Positions 1 to 8,190 of a stretch of 21,662 nt of DNA are shown piece by piece. Location: the NCBI GenBank assembly GCA_018824795.1, contig JAHJFL010000051.1:1-21662 (forward strand), written 5' to 3'. The notes under the pieces were generated by a model. The model did not search any database and had not been told where the DNA came from. It saw only the letters and a list, made by a program, of their open reading frames with translations. The stretch comes from a bacterium. Lineage in GTDB: Bacteria; Campylobacterota; Campylobacteria; Campylobacterales; Sulfurimonadaceae. The first letter of the stretch is position 1. Each line of letters begins with the position of its first letter. The position numbers and the translations under genes were made by a program.

Positions 1-40
1 ATTAATTTTATAATAAATACTATTTTTATTTTAACTAAGA

Positions 41-46
41 TAGAAT
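41..46 (+). promoter_or_regulatory. Possible -10 element for the cytochrome-like gene
   Basis: TAGAAT matches the sigma-70 -10 consensus at five of six positions, in very AT-rich sequence with no recognisable -35, which is usual for Campylobacterota. A transcript starting near 53 would place the AGGAG at 64-68 five bases before the ATG at 74. Assigned by eye only. Confidence 0.35.
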
Positions 47-73
47 AGTACATTCTTATACACAGGAGAGAAA

Positions 74-397
74 ATGAATAAACTTATAAAAATCGCTTTT
101 AGTGCGGCTTTAATCTTAAGCGTTGGTGCTACATCTTCATTTGCAAGTGCAGATAAAGGTCAGAAACTTTTTGCTAAAAAATTAAAGAAACCTTGTGGTA
201 TTACTGGTGCTGCAATGGCTGGAAAACACACACAATCAGAGTGGACTGAAATTAAAGAAGATGGCAAAATCGCTGAAGAAATCAAAAAAATCTGTCCAGC
301 GGTAACAGATGGTGATGTAAAAGAAGATTATATTGAGCACTACTTTGACTTTTTCCACGAATACGGAAGTGACAGCGGAAACGTTCCAGCTTGTTAA
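74..397 (+). CDS. Small exported cytochrome c-like protein without CXXCH
   Basis: A 107-residue protein with a clear signal peptide: K3 and K6, then a hydrophobic stretch to about residue 20, and a probable cleavage after ASA near residue 26. The mature start (DKGQKLFAKKLKKPC) reads like the N-terminus of a small c-type cytochrome (usually KGxxLFxxxCxxCH), but no CXXCH is present; the only cysteines are C41, C74 and the last residue C107. Histidines are H52, H89 and H95. The mature protein is lysine/glutamate rich, as expected for a soluble periplasmic protein. Strong Shine-Dalgarno AGGAG at 64-68. It stands alone, with a hairpin downstream at 403-440. Membership of the cytochrome c fold is an inference from the N-terminal pattern; heme attachment by the standard route looks impossible. 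Function unknown. Confidence 0.8.
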   Translation: MNKLIKIAFSAALILSVGATSSFASADKGQKLFAKKLKKPCGITGAAMAGKHTQSEWTEIKEDGKIAEEIKKICPAVTDGDVKEDYIEHYFDFFHEYGSDSGNVPAC

Positions 398-402
398 TCC
401 AT

Positions 403-440
403 TTTTTCTCTCTCTAAATTCTTTTTACGAGAGGGAAAAA
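403..440 (+). terminator. Hairpin after the cytochrome-like gene, possible terminator
   Basis: Arms 403-413 (TTTTTCTCTCT) and 430-440 (AGAGGGAAAAA) pair over 11 bp with one G-U, around a 16-nt loop, beginning 5 bases after the stop codon. There is no run of T after the right arm, so it is a weak intrinsic terminator at best; the T-rich left arm and A-rich right arm may simply stabilise the mRNA 3' end. Confidence 0.3.
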
Positions 441-487
441 CTCCTCAATCAATTACCCCTTTCAACAACTCTACAACTTTTTTCAAA

Positions 488-493
488 TATAAT
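488..493 (+). promoter_or_regulatory. Consensus -10 for the beta-propeller gene
   Basis: A perfect TATAAT preceded by a T/A-rich stretch and no obvious -35. Predicted start near 500, giving a leader of roughly 27 nt before the ATG at 527. This suggests the 712-residue gene has its own promoter. Confidence 0.45.
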
Positions 494-526
494 CTTTTAA
501 AGTAATCTATACATAAATGGTTTAGC

Positions 527-2665
527 ATGCCCAAAATATATCACCACATAAAAGAGCGTTCACAAATCGTAAGCTTCAATCGCTTAAATGAAAATTCTTT
601 AGCATATGTAACAAAATACAGCGGTGTGAAAATAATAGATATAAATGACTATACAACTAAACTAAAGCTTGTCCATAGCGATCTCGGAGAGGAAACTACG
701 GCCATTTGTTTTAGTCAAGATACGAGATTGATGGCATTTGCAAACAGCACTGTTGTATATGTAGTCGATTTAGAGACTAAAAGTCTCATAAAAAATATAA
801 CAATTCCCAATGAAAAAATCGAAATACTTACCTTTTGCCCCGTGTCAACCTACCTTATTGCAGGGACAGATTGTGGAAGAGTATATCAGTATAAATATAA
901 CAATGCTTCTATGCTCTCTCGTATTTGTTCTTTTCCACATAAAGCAAAGAGAACTAAAATAAATTTTGTAAGCGCTTTCGCTATGCACAACCAGATACTT
1001 GCCTGTTCTGGGTTTGGGGGTGCACTATTTGTTATTGATTTGCACTCGAAGATTCGAAGAAATATTTTAATAGAGCAGGGTAGCAGAATTAACGCGCTTT
1101 GTTTTATTGATGAAAATACTCTGATAAGTGCCAATGTTGACGGAGATGTCCTTATTCATGCTCTTAATAACACAAAGGAGCCAAAACTTATTGATGCTCC
1201 TTTTAAGAATATACACAATATAGTAAAAACGCCAAACAGTGACTACGTTCTTATAAGTGCCGAGACCAACTATATTTCCCTTTTAGATATAAAAAGAGTA
1301 AAAATTGCAAATGTAAAATATATAGAATTTGAGAAAAAAATAAGTAAAATTACTCTTTTACACAATGAATCTCTTTTTGTTGCGCTTGAAGATTCACAAA
1401 TACTCAACGTAAAACTTCCAAATAGAGCTCAACTCAAAGCACTGGTGATACAAAATGCTCTCTATGAAGCGTATAGGCTTATTGAAAAGGCGCCTATTCT
1501 TCATAATACCATAGAGCATAAACTTCTCGAAAAGAGATATAAAGAGATCTACAAGGAAGCCCTGCATGCTTTAATGAATCAAAATAAAGCACATGCACTT
1601 AAATGTGTAGCTCCGCTCAAAGGCATCCGTTCTAAAGAGAATGAAATAAGCTCTTTATTTCGAGCATTTGAGAATTATGATAGATTTAAAATACATTATT
1701 TTGAAAAAAAATACGCTCTTTGTTACGCAATGACCTCAAAATTTGAGCCACTTATGCAAACACCGCTTTATGAAAAAATAGAAGAAGTGTGGAGAGATAG
1801 CTTTAAAAATGCCTATAGGCATCTGTCTCTAGGAGATGTACAAAGTGCAAAAGCTCTCCTGCATGAATATCTCACTATTACCTCTAAACGTAAGATTATT
1901 AAACTGCTCTTGACTCAGGAGAGTGATTTCATGACATTTTTATATGCTGTAGACTCCAATGATTTTCAAACCGTTGATGAACTCATATATAAAAATAAAC
2001 TTTTTTTAGAAACACCCACATATATAAGGCTCAATCAAAGTATAGAAAAAAATATAAAAAAGATAGATCTCTTCATCAAGCAAGGGGAACTTAAAAAAGC
2101 AAAAGAGCATCTCAAACTCTTTAAAAACACAACGTTTCTAAAAGATGAACTTGAGCGACTTATTACAAGTTTCAATGCTATGATTAAGTTGCAAAACGCG
2201 TACAAAGCAAATAATTTTAAAGCCTGCTACGAGATTCTTGATACAAACAAAAGCCTAAACGCAACAGAACTAGGCATTAGCCTAAATAAACGCTGGGCAG
2301 CACTTGTAAATGAATGTGAGGAGTACGCACTGAGCGGTGATGCAAAAAGCATAAAAATTACATTGGACAAGCTCATAAGCATAAGCACAAGAACAGATAA
2401 AATTGGAGATCTTCTTCGTGTAAGCTTTCAGTCAAAAATCAAAGCTTTTTTACTCGATGAAAACTATCAGGGTGCCCAAAATATTATCTACTCTTACATC
2501 GATATCTTTGGCAATGATAATGAAATGAGGCAACTAATGAAAGGATATGAGAAACTTTGTGGAAAAAAACTGGCCATAACGATTAATGATGGCGTATGGA
2601 CCCCACGAGATGCATGGATATACGCAGATATTATAATAGAATATGCAACAAAATCTCTAAAATAA
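527..2665 (+). CDS. WD40-like beta-propeller plus helical-repeat protein, function unknown
   Basis: A 712-residue protein with no signal peptide or membrane segment, so probably cytoplasmic. Residues 1 to about 305 are a series of short beta-rich units with WD40/quinoprotein-type spacing (for example TTAICFSQDTRLMAFANS and INALCFIDENTLISANVDGD), consistent with a seven-bladed propeller. From about residue 310 the protein is helical, lysine/leucine rich and repetitive, with TPR- or solenoid-like units that include AHALKCVAPLKG and GELKKAKEHLKLFKN. Such propeller-plus-solenoid proteins are usually scaffolds. There is no good Shine-Dalgarno before the ATG at 527; the start is chosen because propeller-type sequence begins soon after and a TATAAT lies upstream. 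Its stop is 2 bp from the fliI stop on the other strand, so the two transcripts must overlap at the 3' ends. I do not recognise a named family; a link to flagella from the neighbouring fliI would be speculation. Confidence 0.8.
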   Translation: MPKIYHHIKERSQIVSFNRLNENSLAYVTKYSGVKIIDINDYTTKLKLVHSDLGEETTAICFSQDTRLMAFANSTVVYVVDLETKSLIKNITIPNEKIEILTFCPVSTYLIAGTDCGRVYQYKYNNASMLSRICSFPHKAKRTKINFVSAFAMHNQILACSGFGGALFVIDLHSKIRRNILIEQGSRINALCFIDENTLISANVDGDVLIHALNNTKEPKLIDAPFKNIHNIVKTPNSDYVLISAETNYISLLDIKRVKIANVKYIEFEKKISKITLLHNESLFVALEDSQILNVKLPNRAQLKALVIQNALYEAYRLIEKAPILHNTIEHKLLEKRYKEIYKEALHALMNQNKAHALKCVAPLKGIRSKENEISSLFRAFENYDRFKIHYFEKKYALCYAMTSKFEPLMQTPLYEKIEEVWRDSFKNAYRHLSLGDVQSAKALLHEYLTITSKRKIIKLLLTQESDFMTFLYAVDSNDFQTVDELIYKNKLFLETPTYIRLNQSIEKNIKKIDLFIKQGELKKAKEHLKLFKNTTFLKDELERLITSFNAMIKLQNAYKANNFKACYEILDTNKSLNATELGISLNKRWAALVNECEEYALSGDAKSIKITLDKLISISTRTDKIGDLLRVSFQSKIKAFLLDENYQGAQNIIYSYIDIFGNDNEMRQLMKGYEKLCGKKLAITINDGVWTPRDAWIYADIIIEYATKSLK

Positions 2666-2667
2666 TT

Positions 2668-3972
2668 CTACTTCATAATCTCAATGAGCGTATTCACACT
2701 ATCTTCAAAAGCGATCTGCAGCGTTGATTTTTGCGTTAAAAAGGCTTCCATATCCTCTTTTTTAGCTATTGCTTTATCAAGTTCAACATCACTTCCTTTT
2801 GTATAGGCTCCTATTCGGATAAGAACTTCATTCTCTTTAAGAAGTGTGTGATAGCGTCTAAACTTCATAACAGATTTGAGATGTTCATCACTTATAATGT
2901 CGTTCATGACTCTTGAAGCAGAATTTAAAACATGAATAGGCGGATATATACCAAAGTCTGTCAGCTCGCGCGATAAAACAATATGTCCATCTAAAATAGA
3001 ACGTGATTGATCGGCAATAGGGTCACTCATGTCATCACCTTCTATAAGAACAGTGAAAAACGCAGTAATAGAGCCTTTCCCATCCTCTTTTCCGGCTCGC
3101 TCCATGAGTTGCGGTAAAAGAGTTAAAGAAGAGGGCGGATAACCTTTTGAGGTTGGCGGTTCCCCGAGTGCAAGACCAATTTCACGCTGTGCCATAGCAA
3201 AACGTGTCACTGAGTCCATAATAAAAAGAACGTCAAGACCTTGGTCTTTAAAATACTCTGCAACGCTCATAGCAGCAAAAGCTCCGTACTTACGCATCAA
3301 AGGAGAATCATCACTTGTCGCAACAATTATGACCGTATTTTCAAGATTGCCGCCGAGATTCTTTTCTATAAATTCAGGAACTTCACGGCCACGCTCACCT
3401 ATGAGCGCTACGACTTTTATAGGTGCATCTGCTCCACGGACAATCATTCCCATCAGCGTTGACTTTCCAACGCCGCTTCCTGCAAAAATTCCAAGCTTTT
3501 GGCCTTTTCCACAGGTTAAAAGTCCATCTATACTTTTCACTCCAACACTGAAAACTTCATTTATCATACCGCGTTTCATTGGAGCAATCGGCATTTTAAT
3601 GATTGGGGAAAGTTTGGAGTTATTGATACTTCCTTTGCCGTCAATCGGATGCATAAAAGGATTAACAACACGGCCAAGAAGAGCCTCTCCAACAGGAATA
3701 TTCAAACCAGTAGAGTCTAAAAACACTCTATCACCCGAGCAAAAACCCTCTACAAATGAAAATGGAGTAATAAAAAAAGTAGCACCGTCTATCTCTGTAA
3801 CCATACCTATAGTCTCTTGAGCAGTTGCGTTTGAGACAATTTTAACCATGTCACTAATACTTACTTTGAGACCTGTGGCCGTGACAATGGTTGCGTTTAT
3901 CTTTACAACCTCGCCAAAGGCTACAGAATAGTCTTTAGAGGAGAGTTTTTCTTTGAGTGATTTTAGTGGCAT
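2668..3972 (-). CDS. fliI: Flagellar type III export ATPase FliI
   Basis: 434 residues, the usual FliI length. It is homologous to the F1-ATPase beta subunit and hydrolyses ATP at the cytoplasmic base of the flagellar export apparatus, working with FliH and FliJ to feed substrates into the export gate. An N-terminal beta-barrel domain (to about 90) precedes the catalytic domain with Walker A GSGVGKST at about 165-172, the GERGREVPEF segment at 192-201 (the GERGxE signature of this ATPase family) and Walker B VLFIMDS around 248-254, with aspartate 253. The glycine/proline-rich LALGEPPTSKGYPPS segment is typical of flagellar and type III secretion ATPases. The ATG at 3972 lies 10 bp after the folE stop, so it is the last gene of the rsmA-rnj-folE-fliI cluster. 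No other flagellar genes are nearby, consistent with the scattered flagellar genes of Campylobacterota. A virulence-type injectisome ATPase is unlikely without secretion genes around. Confidence 0.95.
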   Translation of the reverse strand: MPLKSLKEKLSSKDYSVAFGEVVKINATIVTATGLKVSISDMVKIVSNATAQETIGMVTEIDGATFFITPFSFVEGFCSGDRVFLDSTGLNIPVGEALLGRVVNPFMHPIDGKGSINNSKLSPIIKMPIAPMKRGMINEVFSVGVKSIDGLLTCGKGQKLGIFAGSGVGKSTLMGMIVRGADAPIKVVALIGERGREVPEFIEKNLGGNLENTVIIVATSDDSPLMRKYGAFAAMSVAEYFKDQGLDVLFIMDSVTRFAMAQREIGLALGEPPTSKGYPPSSLTLLPQLMERAGKEDGKGSITAFFTVLIEGDDMSDPIADQSRSILDGHIVLSRELTDFGIYPPIHVLNSASRVMNDIISDEHLKSVMKFRRYHTLLKENEVLIRIGAYTKGSDVELDKAIAKKEDMEAFLTQKSTLQIAFEDSVNTLIEIMK

Positions 3973-3982
3973 CTACAGTTGC

Positions 3983-4564
3983 CTAGTATCTTGTACCGGT
4001 AGGAGAGTTAATGAGAGAGAAAAACTCACTTCTCGTTTTCTCATCTTTTTTAAACAAGCCGCGCAGTGCTGAAGATGTTGTTGTAGAGTTGATTTTTTCA
4101 ACTCCGCGCATTTCCATACACATATGACGTGCAGCTATAACAACTGCTACACCCTTTGGCTGTATGGTACTCATAATTGCATCTGCTATCTGCTCTGTTA
4201 ATTGCTCTTGTATCTGCATACGACGGGCAAAAACATTGACAACACGAGGTATTTTTGAGAGACCGACGACTTTGCCATCTGGAATGTAAGCCACATGAAC
4301 ACGCCCAATAATTGGGAGTAGGTGATGTTCACATGTAGAATAAAATTCTATATCTTTTATAAGAACCATTTCATCGTTAGAGCTTGTAAACAGTGCTTTC
4401 TCCAAGATTTCTTTTGGGTTTTCTTTGTAACCGCCGAATATAAATTCATAAGCTTTTCTTACACGTTTTGGAGTTTCCAAGAGCCCTTCTCGCTCAGGAT
4501 TTTCTCCAACGTGCAGCATCATCTCTTTTACTGCGTTTTCAAAGTCCAAATCTTCTTTTTTCAC
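3983..4564 (-). CDS. folE: GTP cyclohydrolase I
   Basis: 193 residues. It converts GTP to 7,8-dihydroneopterin triphosphate and formate, the first step of tetrahydrofolate synthesis and also the entry to queuosine-type deazapurines. Zinc ligands are visible as C78 and H81 in the STCEHHLLP motif and C149 in the [10 protein letters not shown] motif; the TPKRV and [15 protein letters not shown] family signatures are present. Length fits the bacterial type I decameric enzyme. It begins 11 bp after the rnj stop and is followed 10 bp later by fliI, so it is very likely cotranscribed. Nothing unusual in the sequence. Confidence 0.96.
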   Translation of the reverse strand: MKKEDLDFENAVKEMMLHVGENPEREGLLETPKRVRKAYEFIFGGYKENPKEILEKALFTSSNDEMVLIKDIEFYSTCEHHLLPIIGRVHVAYIPDGKVVGLSKIPRVVNVFARRMQIQEQLTEQIADAIMSTIQPKGVAVVIAARHMCMEMRGVEKINSTTTSSALRGLFKKDEKTRSEFFSLINSPTGTRY

Positions 4565-4575
4565 ACTATGCCCTT

Positions 4576-6570
4576 TTATGATACAAAAACGTGTGGTACG
4601 ATTAGAGGATACTTTTTCATTTTTCTATAAATATGTTTTCTCACAACTTGGCGTAGATCATTCTCAAGTGCTCTTGGATTCTCAATCATGCCCTCTTTAA
4701 GATGAATTAAAAAGTGTTCTAAGATATCTTCCATCTCTTTAGCAAATGCTTTATCTTTTCTGTCTGCAACAATTCCGAAAGTCGTAACTTTTGGTTTTTC
4801 TAGCATTTTTGAGTGTTTTCCGTCTACCTGAGCAACAATCATAACAATACCATCAGACGCAAGTTTTTGACGATCTAAAACGATATCATCTTCAATTTGG
4901 TGGTTATTTTGATTATCAATATAAGTTTTACCAGTTTTAACAGTTTTAACTTTTCTCATGTATTTTGGTGCAACTTCTATCTGCTCACCGTCTGTCATAA
5001 GAATGATATTTCTCTCCGGAACACCACACATCATACCAGTCTCTTTGTGCTTCATAACATGGTTATATTCACCGTGAATTGGCAAGAAGAATTTAGGATT
5101 AACTAAACGCAGCATCAGCTTCTGCTCTTCCATACTCGCATGGCCCGAAACGTGAATATCTCTGTCTGTTGCTACTCTTGCACCTGCACGCTGAAGATGA
5201 TTTAACATTCCAGAGATAGAGCCTTCGTTACCAGGAATTGCACGAGACGAAAGAACAATAAGGTCTGTCGGCTTTATTTTAATATGTCTGTGTTCACCGA
5301 TTGACATTCTAAAAAGTGCTGAATTTGGCTCACCTTGTGAACCAGTTGTCACTATAAGAACATCTTTGTCGCTGCAATGTGCCACTTCTTCAGCATCAAT
5401 AAATATATTTTTAGGAAATTTCAAATAGTCATACTGCATCGCGACTTCAAGATTTCTCTCCATAGAACGACCAATAACACATACTTTACGACCATATTTT
5501 ATACCGTACTGAATAGCTTGCTGTACACGGTGAATATTAGAGCTGAACGTTGAAAGAATAACTCTTCCTTCTGCTTTAGAAAAAATTCTGTCAAACGCAG
5601 GTGCAACGCTGAGTTCTGAAGGAGTTGCAATTGTATTATAAGAGTTTGTCGAGTCACTTAAAAGACATAAAACACCTTTTTCTCCATAATGAGCAAGTCT
5701 ATGTAAGTCTGCTGTATAGCCATCTACAGGAGTATAGTCTATTTTAAAGTCACCTGTGTGAATAATTGTTCCCGCAGCTGTAGTTACGGCTATTGAAGAT
5801 GAATCAATAATTGAGTGTGTCATATGCATCCACTCAACTTCAAAGTCATTTCCTATTTTGTAAACAACTCTTTTTTCAATTGGATTAAAATATTTTCTGT
5901 GCTCTGAAATATGGTGTTCGTCAAACTTATTTCCAATCATTGCAAGAGGAAGCGGTGTACCGAAAATAGGGAATTGCATCTCTTTGTAAAGATATGGCAT
6001 AGCTCCGATGTGGTCTTCGTGTGCGTGAGTAATAATTACACCCACAATTTTGTGTTTGATTTCACGTAAATATGTAAAATCCGGGATTAAGATGTCAACA
6101 CCGTGCATATCTTCATCTGGAAAACTCATCCCAACGTCGATTAAAATTGCTTCTTTTTCTGTTTCAAAAACTGCTATATTTCCGCCGATTTCACCGAGTC
6201 CACCAAGCGGAGTGATACGTACTTTTGCATTTGAGTTTAAATCTAATTTATAATGAGGATTAAGTCTTTGTTTATGTGCTTCTTGATTTCTAGTTACAAA
6301 TTCTTTTAAATTTTCATCAATTGGCGCACTTTGACGGCGATTGCGATTTTTATTATTGCTTTTGTTTCTATTGGCACTATTTGCATTAGCTGGCTTTGCA
6401 TTTGGAGCTTTTTCGCTCGCTACACTTGGAGCTTTCTCACCAGTTGCATTTTGTGCATCTGATTTCTCTGGGTTAGGTCTCGGTCTATTGTTTGGTCTTC
6501 TGTTATTATTTGGTTTGCGATTAGCTGCGGGAGCACTATTCTCTGGTGTCCCTTGATTCTCTTCTGTCAT
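4576..6570 (-). CDS. rnj: Ribonuclease J
   Basis: 664 residues. A metallo-beta-lactamase/beta-CASP ribonuclease with 5'-to-3' exonuclease and endonuclease activities; in Campylobacterota such as Helicobacter pylori it is the main mRNA-decay nuclease and works with the RNA helicase RhpA. The zinc motif HAHEDH is at 182-187, preceded by [11 protein letters not shown] at about 121-131; beta-CASP segments such as [12 protein letters not shown] and HVSGHAS follow. Residues 1 to about 100 are a low-complexity tail rich in Asn, Pro, Ala, Arg and Lys, matching the extra N-terminal region known from Helicobacter RNase J; the core starts near 105. The ATG at 6570 has AAGGAG just upstream inside rsmA, so the 35-bp overlap with rsmA is probably real. 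Confidence 0.95.
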   Translation of the reverse strand: MTEENQGTPENSAPAANRKPNNNRRPNNRPRPNPEKSDAQNATGEKAPSVASEKAPNAKPANANSANRNKSNNKNRNRRQSAPIDENLKEFVTRNQEAHKQRLNPHYKLDLNSNAKVRITPLGGLGEIGGNIAVFETEKEAILIDVGMSFPDEDMHGVDILIPDFTYLREIKHKIVGVIITHAHEDHIGAMPYLYKEMQFPIFGTPLPLAMIGNKFDEHHISEHRKYFNPIEKRVVYKIGNDFEVEWMHMTHSIIDSSSIAVTTAAGTIIHTGDFKIDYTPVDGYTADLHRLAHYGEKGVLCLLSDSTNSYNTIATPSELSVAPAFDRIFSKAEGRVILSTFSSNIHRVQQAIQYGIKYGRKVCVIGRSMERNLEVAMQYDYLKFPKNIFIDAEEVAHCSDKDVLIVTTGSQGEPNSALFRMSIGEHRHIKIKPTDLIVLSSRAIPGNEGSISGMLNHLQRAGARVATDRDIHVSGHASMEEQKLMLRLVNPKFFLPIHGEYNHVMKHKETGMMCGVPERNIILMTDGEQIEVAPKYMRKVKTVKTGKTYIDNQNNHQIEDDIVLDRQKLASDGIVMIVAQVDGKHSKMLEKPKVTTFGIVADRKDKAFAKEMEDILEHFLIHLKEGMIENPRALENDLRQVVRKHIYRKMKKYPLIVPHVFVS

Positions 6571-7360
6571 CCAAACTCCTTTGTATTTTGTTATAGAGTT
6601 GGTGATAGTCTCCGGTTGCGACTTGATGAGGGCGTATCGTTAATGTAAGTTCCAATTCCTGGAATACTTCAGTCAGAGCACTTTTATCATACTTTGAAGA
6701 GAGGTTTTTCATAAGTGTTTTTCGAGGCTGCGAAAATGCAACTCTTAGCATATCCTCGAACTCTTTATCACTTCTGTCACTTCTCTTTTCTATGAGAAAA
6801 ACTGCAGAATCAACCTTTGGCTGTGGTTCAAACGACGTTGGGGGGACTTTAACAATAATGTTAGATTCCGCAACGCTTTGAGTTATAATACTCAAAGCTC
6901 CAAAAACGCTATCTCCAGAATCAGCACAAAACTTATCTGCCACTTCTAGCTGTACCATTACAAGCATATTTTTACACATTGGATCTGCGAGTGCCTTCAA
7001 TATGATGTTTGTAGCAATATAATAGGGCAAATTAGCCACTAAATCATAAGGCTCATCAATGAGGCTACTCTGCCAAGCTTCTAAAACATCTCCACAGTGG
7101 ATGTGGAGTCGCTTGGTGGCGATCTCTTCTTTAAATGTGCTTTGTAACAGTTTACATAAATCGGTATCGACCTCAAAAGCTTCCACACTTTTGACATCAA
7201 CTAAAAATTTAGTTAAATCACCTAAGCCAGGCCCAATTTCAACGATTTTATTATCATTTTTGGGCATCGCTTCGACGATTTTTAACAAAACTCCTTCATC
7301 TTTAAGAAAGTTCTGTCCATATTTCTTTTTTGCTACGACGCTCTGTTTTTTCATAAACAT
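6536..7360 (-). CDS. rsmA: 16S rRNA dimethyladenosine transferase RsmA/KsgA
   Basis: 274 residues. It dimethylates the two adjacent adenosines in the 3'-terminal hairpin of 16S rRNA (A1518/A1519 in E. coli numbering), a late check in 30S assembly. The KKKYGQNFLKD motif at 11-21, the SAM-binding EIGPGLGDLT at 41-50, FEVD at 62-65 and the catalytic NLPYY at 110-114 are all present, and the C-terminal helical domain has the FSQPRKTLMKNL segment. Start: the ATG at 7360 is followed by another ATG two codons later (MKKQSVV), which could equally be used. It heads the rsmA-rnj-folE-fliI cluster and overlaps rnj by 35 bp. Confidence 0.95.
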   Translation of the reverse strand: MFMKKQSVVAKKKYGQNFLKDEGVLLKIVEAMPKNDNKIVEIGPGLGDLTKFLVDVKSVEAFEVDTDLCKLLQSTFKEEIATKRLHIHCGDVLEAWQSSLIDEPYDLVANLPYYIATNIILKALADPMCKNMLVMVQLEVADKFCADSGDSVFGALSIITQSVAESNIIVKVPPTSFEPQPKVDSAVFLIEKRSDRSDKEFEDMLRVAFSQPRKTLMKNLSSKYDKSALTEVFQELELTLTIRPHQVATGDYHQLYNKIQRSLDDRRESRDTRE

Positions 7361-7448
7361 GAGTGTATACTAATATTTCTTACATAAAGGTAACATTTAT
7401 ATAAGAATTTGCAATTCATCTCATTTTTTGTAAGTAAATACCCAAGAG

Positions 7449-7488
7449 GCAGAGTGATTGGGATGTGCCCATAACTCTGTAATTTTTT
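7449..7488 (+). terminator. Orphan plus-strand terminator-like hairpin
   Basis: CAGAGT (7450-7455) pairs with ACTCTG (7474-7479) and an inner GGG (7460-7462) with CCC (7468-7470); after four bases a run of six T begins at 7483. In this orientation it is a good intrinsic terminator, but no plus-strand gene lies upstream. On the minus strand, where it would serve the DUF420 gene, no T-run follows. It may mark the end of a short unannotated RNA, or act only as a processing hairpin. Confidence 0.35.
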
Positions 7489-7951
7489 AATAAGCAAATA
7501 AAAAGTAGTAAATCATCACGCCCATAATAGAAGTAATGCTCATTCCAAGATAGACTAACATCCCTAATTTTTTATGCGATTTTACAATAGGTATGCTTTT
7601 TAATCTAAACTCTTTAACCGCACTGTAGATAAGTATCGAATACAAAACAACTGTAGCTAGCGCGATTAAAATATGTATTAACAAGAAGATAATCATAAAA
7701 GTTTCATTTGCATTACTTTGCTCCATAAACGCAGAAAAACCACCGGAGATTCTTACACCTACTTCAAAAACACCAACTACAAGAAGCGTAAAAACAAAAA
7801 TCACCAACTGCATTTTATAATGAAGTTCATAGCGTTTTTTTACCGCCACAAAAATTGCACTTCCCATTAAAAGCGGTAAAATACCGAAATAGAAAGTCAC
7901 TAAATCCATATAAAACGGTGCACTTGTACCTAAAAATCCTGTTTCAAACAT
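7487..7951 (-). CDS. DUF420 family four-helix membrane protein
   Basis: 154 residues with four predicted transmembrane helices at about 15-36, 46-68, 84-110 and 127-153. Conserved-looking histidines sit at helix ends or inside helices: H44 (ELHYKMQ), H93 (LLIHILIAL) and H126 (KSHKKLG). This layout matches the DUF420 family (COG2322, B. subtilis YozB/CtaM-like), in which some members are needed for heme-copper oxidase assembly. A role in oxidase biogenesis or heme/copper handling is therefore possible here but not shown by context, since no oxidase genes are in the window. The ATG at 7951 starts just before the first helix. It is separated from rsmA by 126 bp and from hisF by a divergent intergenic region. 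Confidence 0.85.
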   Translation of the reverse strand: MFETGFLGTSAPFYMDLVTFYFGILPLLMGSAIFVAVKKRYELHYKMQLVIFVFTLLVVGVFEVGVRISGGFSAFMEQSNANETFMIIFLLIHILIALATVVLYSILIYSAVKEFRLKSIPIVKSHKKLGMLVYLGMSITSIMGVMIYYFLFAY

Positions 7952-8044
7952 AGTTTAGCCTTATCATTTTTATAAATTTAACCGCAATTATATCCATATT
8001 TTCTTCCTTCTAAAACACTAAAACTATTCATAAGTCTAGCATTG

Positions 8045-8050
8045 TATAAT
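8045..8050 (+). promoter_or_regulatory. Consensus -10 for the hisF operon
   Basis: Perfect TATAAT (context TTGTATAATTG). Transcription from about 8057 would give an approximately 134-nt leader before the hisF ATG at 8191, holding three successive hairpins. Confidence 0.5.
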
Positions 8051-8079
8051 TGCGCATTATTCACTGATGTTATACACTT

Positions 8080-8164
8080 AAAACGAGCAAAGCCCGTTTT
8101 AGTGCCAAGGATACGCATGTCCTTTTCAAACCCCTAAAGCTTTTGCATTTGTGCGAAAGCTTTA
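8080..8164 (+). promoter_or_regulatory. Three-hairpin structured leader of hisF
   Basis: Hairpin 1 (8080-8100): AAAACGAGC and GCCCGTTTT pair around AAA with one A-C mismatch, ending in TTTT. Hairpin 2 (8107-8124): AAGGATA and TGTCCTT pair, one G-U, around CGCA. Hairpin 3: 8135-8146 pairs with 8153-8164 over 12 bp (one G-U) around ATTTGT. They follow one another between the TATAAT at 8045 and the Shine-Dalgarno ACGAGG at 8175-8180. Hairpin 1 could act as an attenuator. I do not recognise a known riboswitch class, and there is no histidine-rich leader peptide. Confidence 0.45.
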
Positions 8165-8190
8165 CTAAGTTATTACGAGGCTTATCTACT

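Noticed and set aside
3329..3820. 163-codon open frame on the plus strand opposite fliI
   Set aside because: It lies wholly antisense to the well-supported fliI gene, has no ribosome site and a proline/serine-rich composition typical of an antisense shadow.
5071..5090. ATTCACCGTGAAT inside rnj as an additional parS or DnaA site
   Set aside because: The symmetry is odd-centred and does not match parS outside the core; one such 13-mer in coding DNA is readily a chance event.
7420..7480. 18-codon minus-strand ORF between DUF420 and rsmA
   Set aside because: No convincing ribosome site and no compositional support.
8143..8190. TTG start giving HisF 16 extra residues
   Set aside because: The TTG lies inside leader hairpin 3 and the ATG at 8191 gives the canonical HisF N-terminus with an ACGAGG ribosome site.
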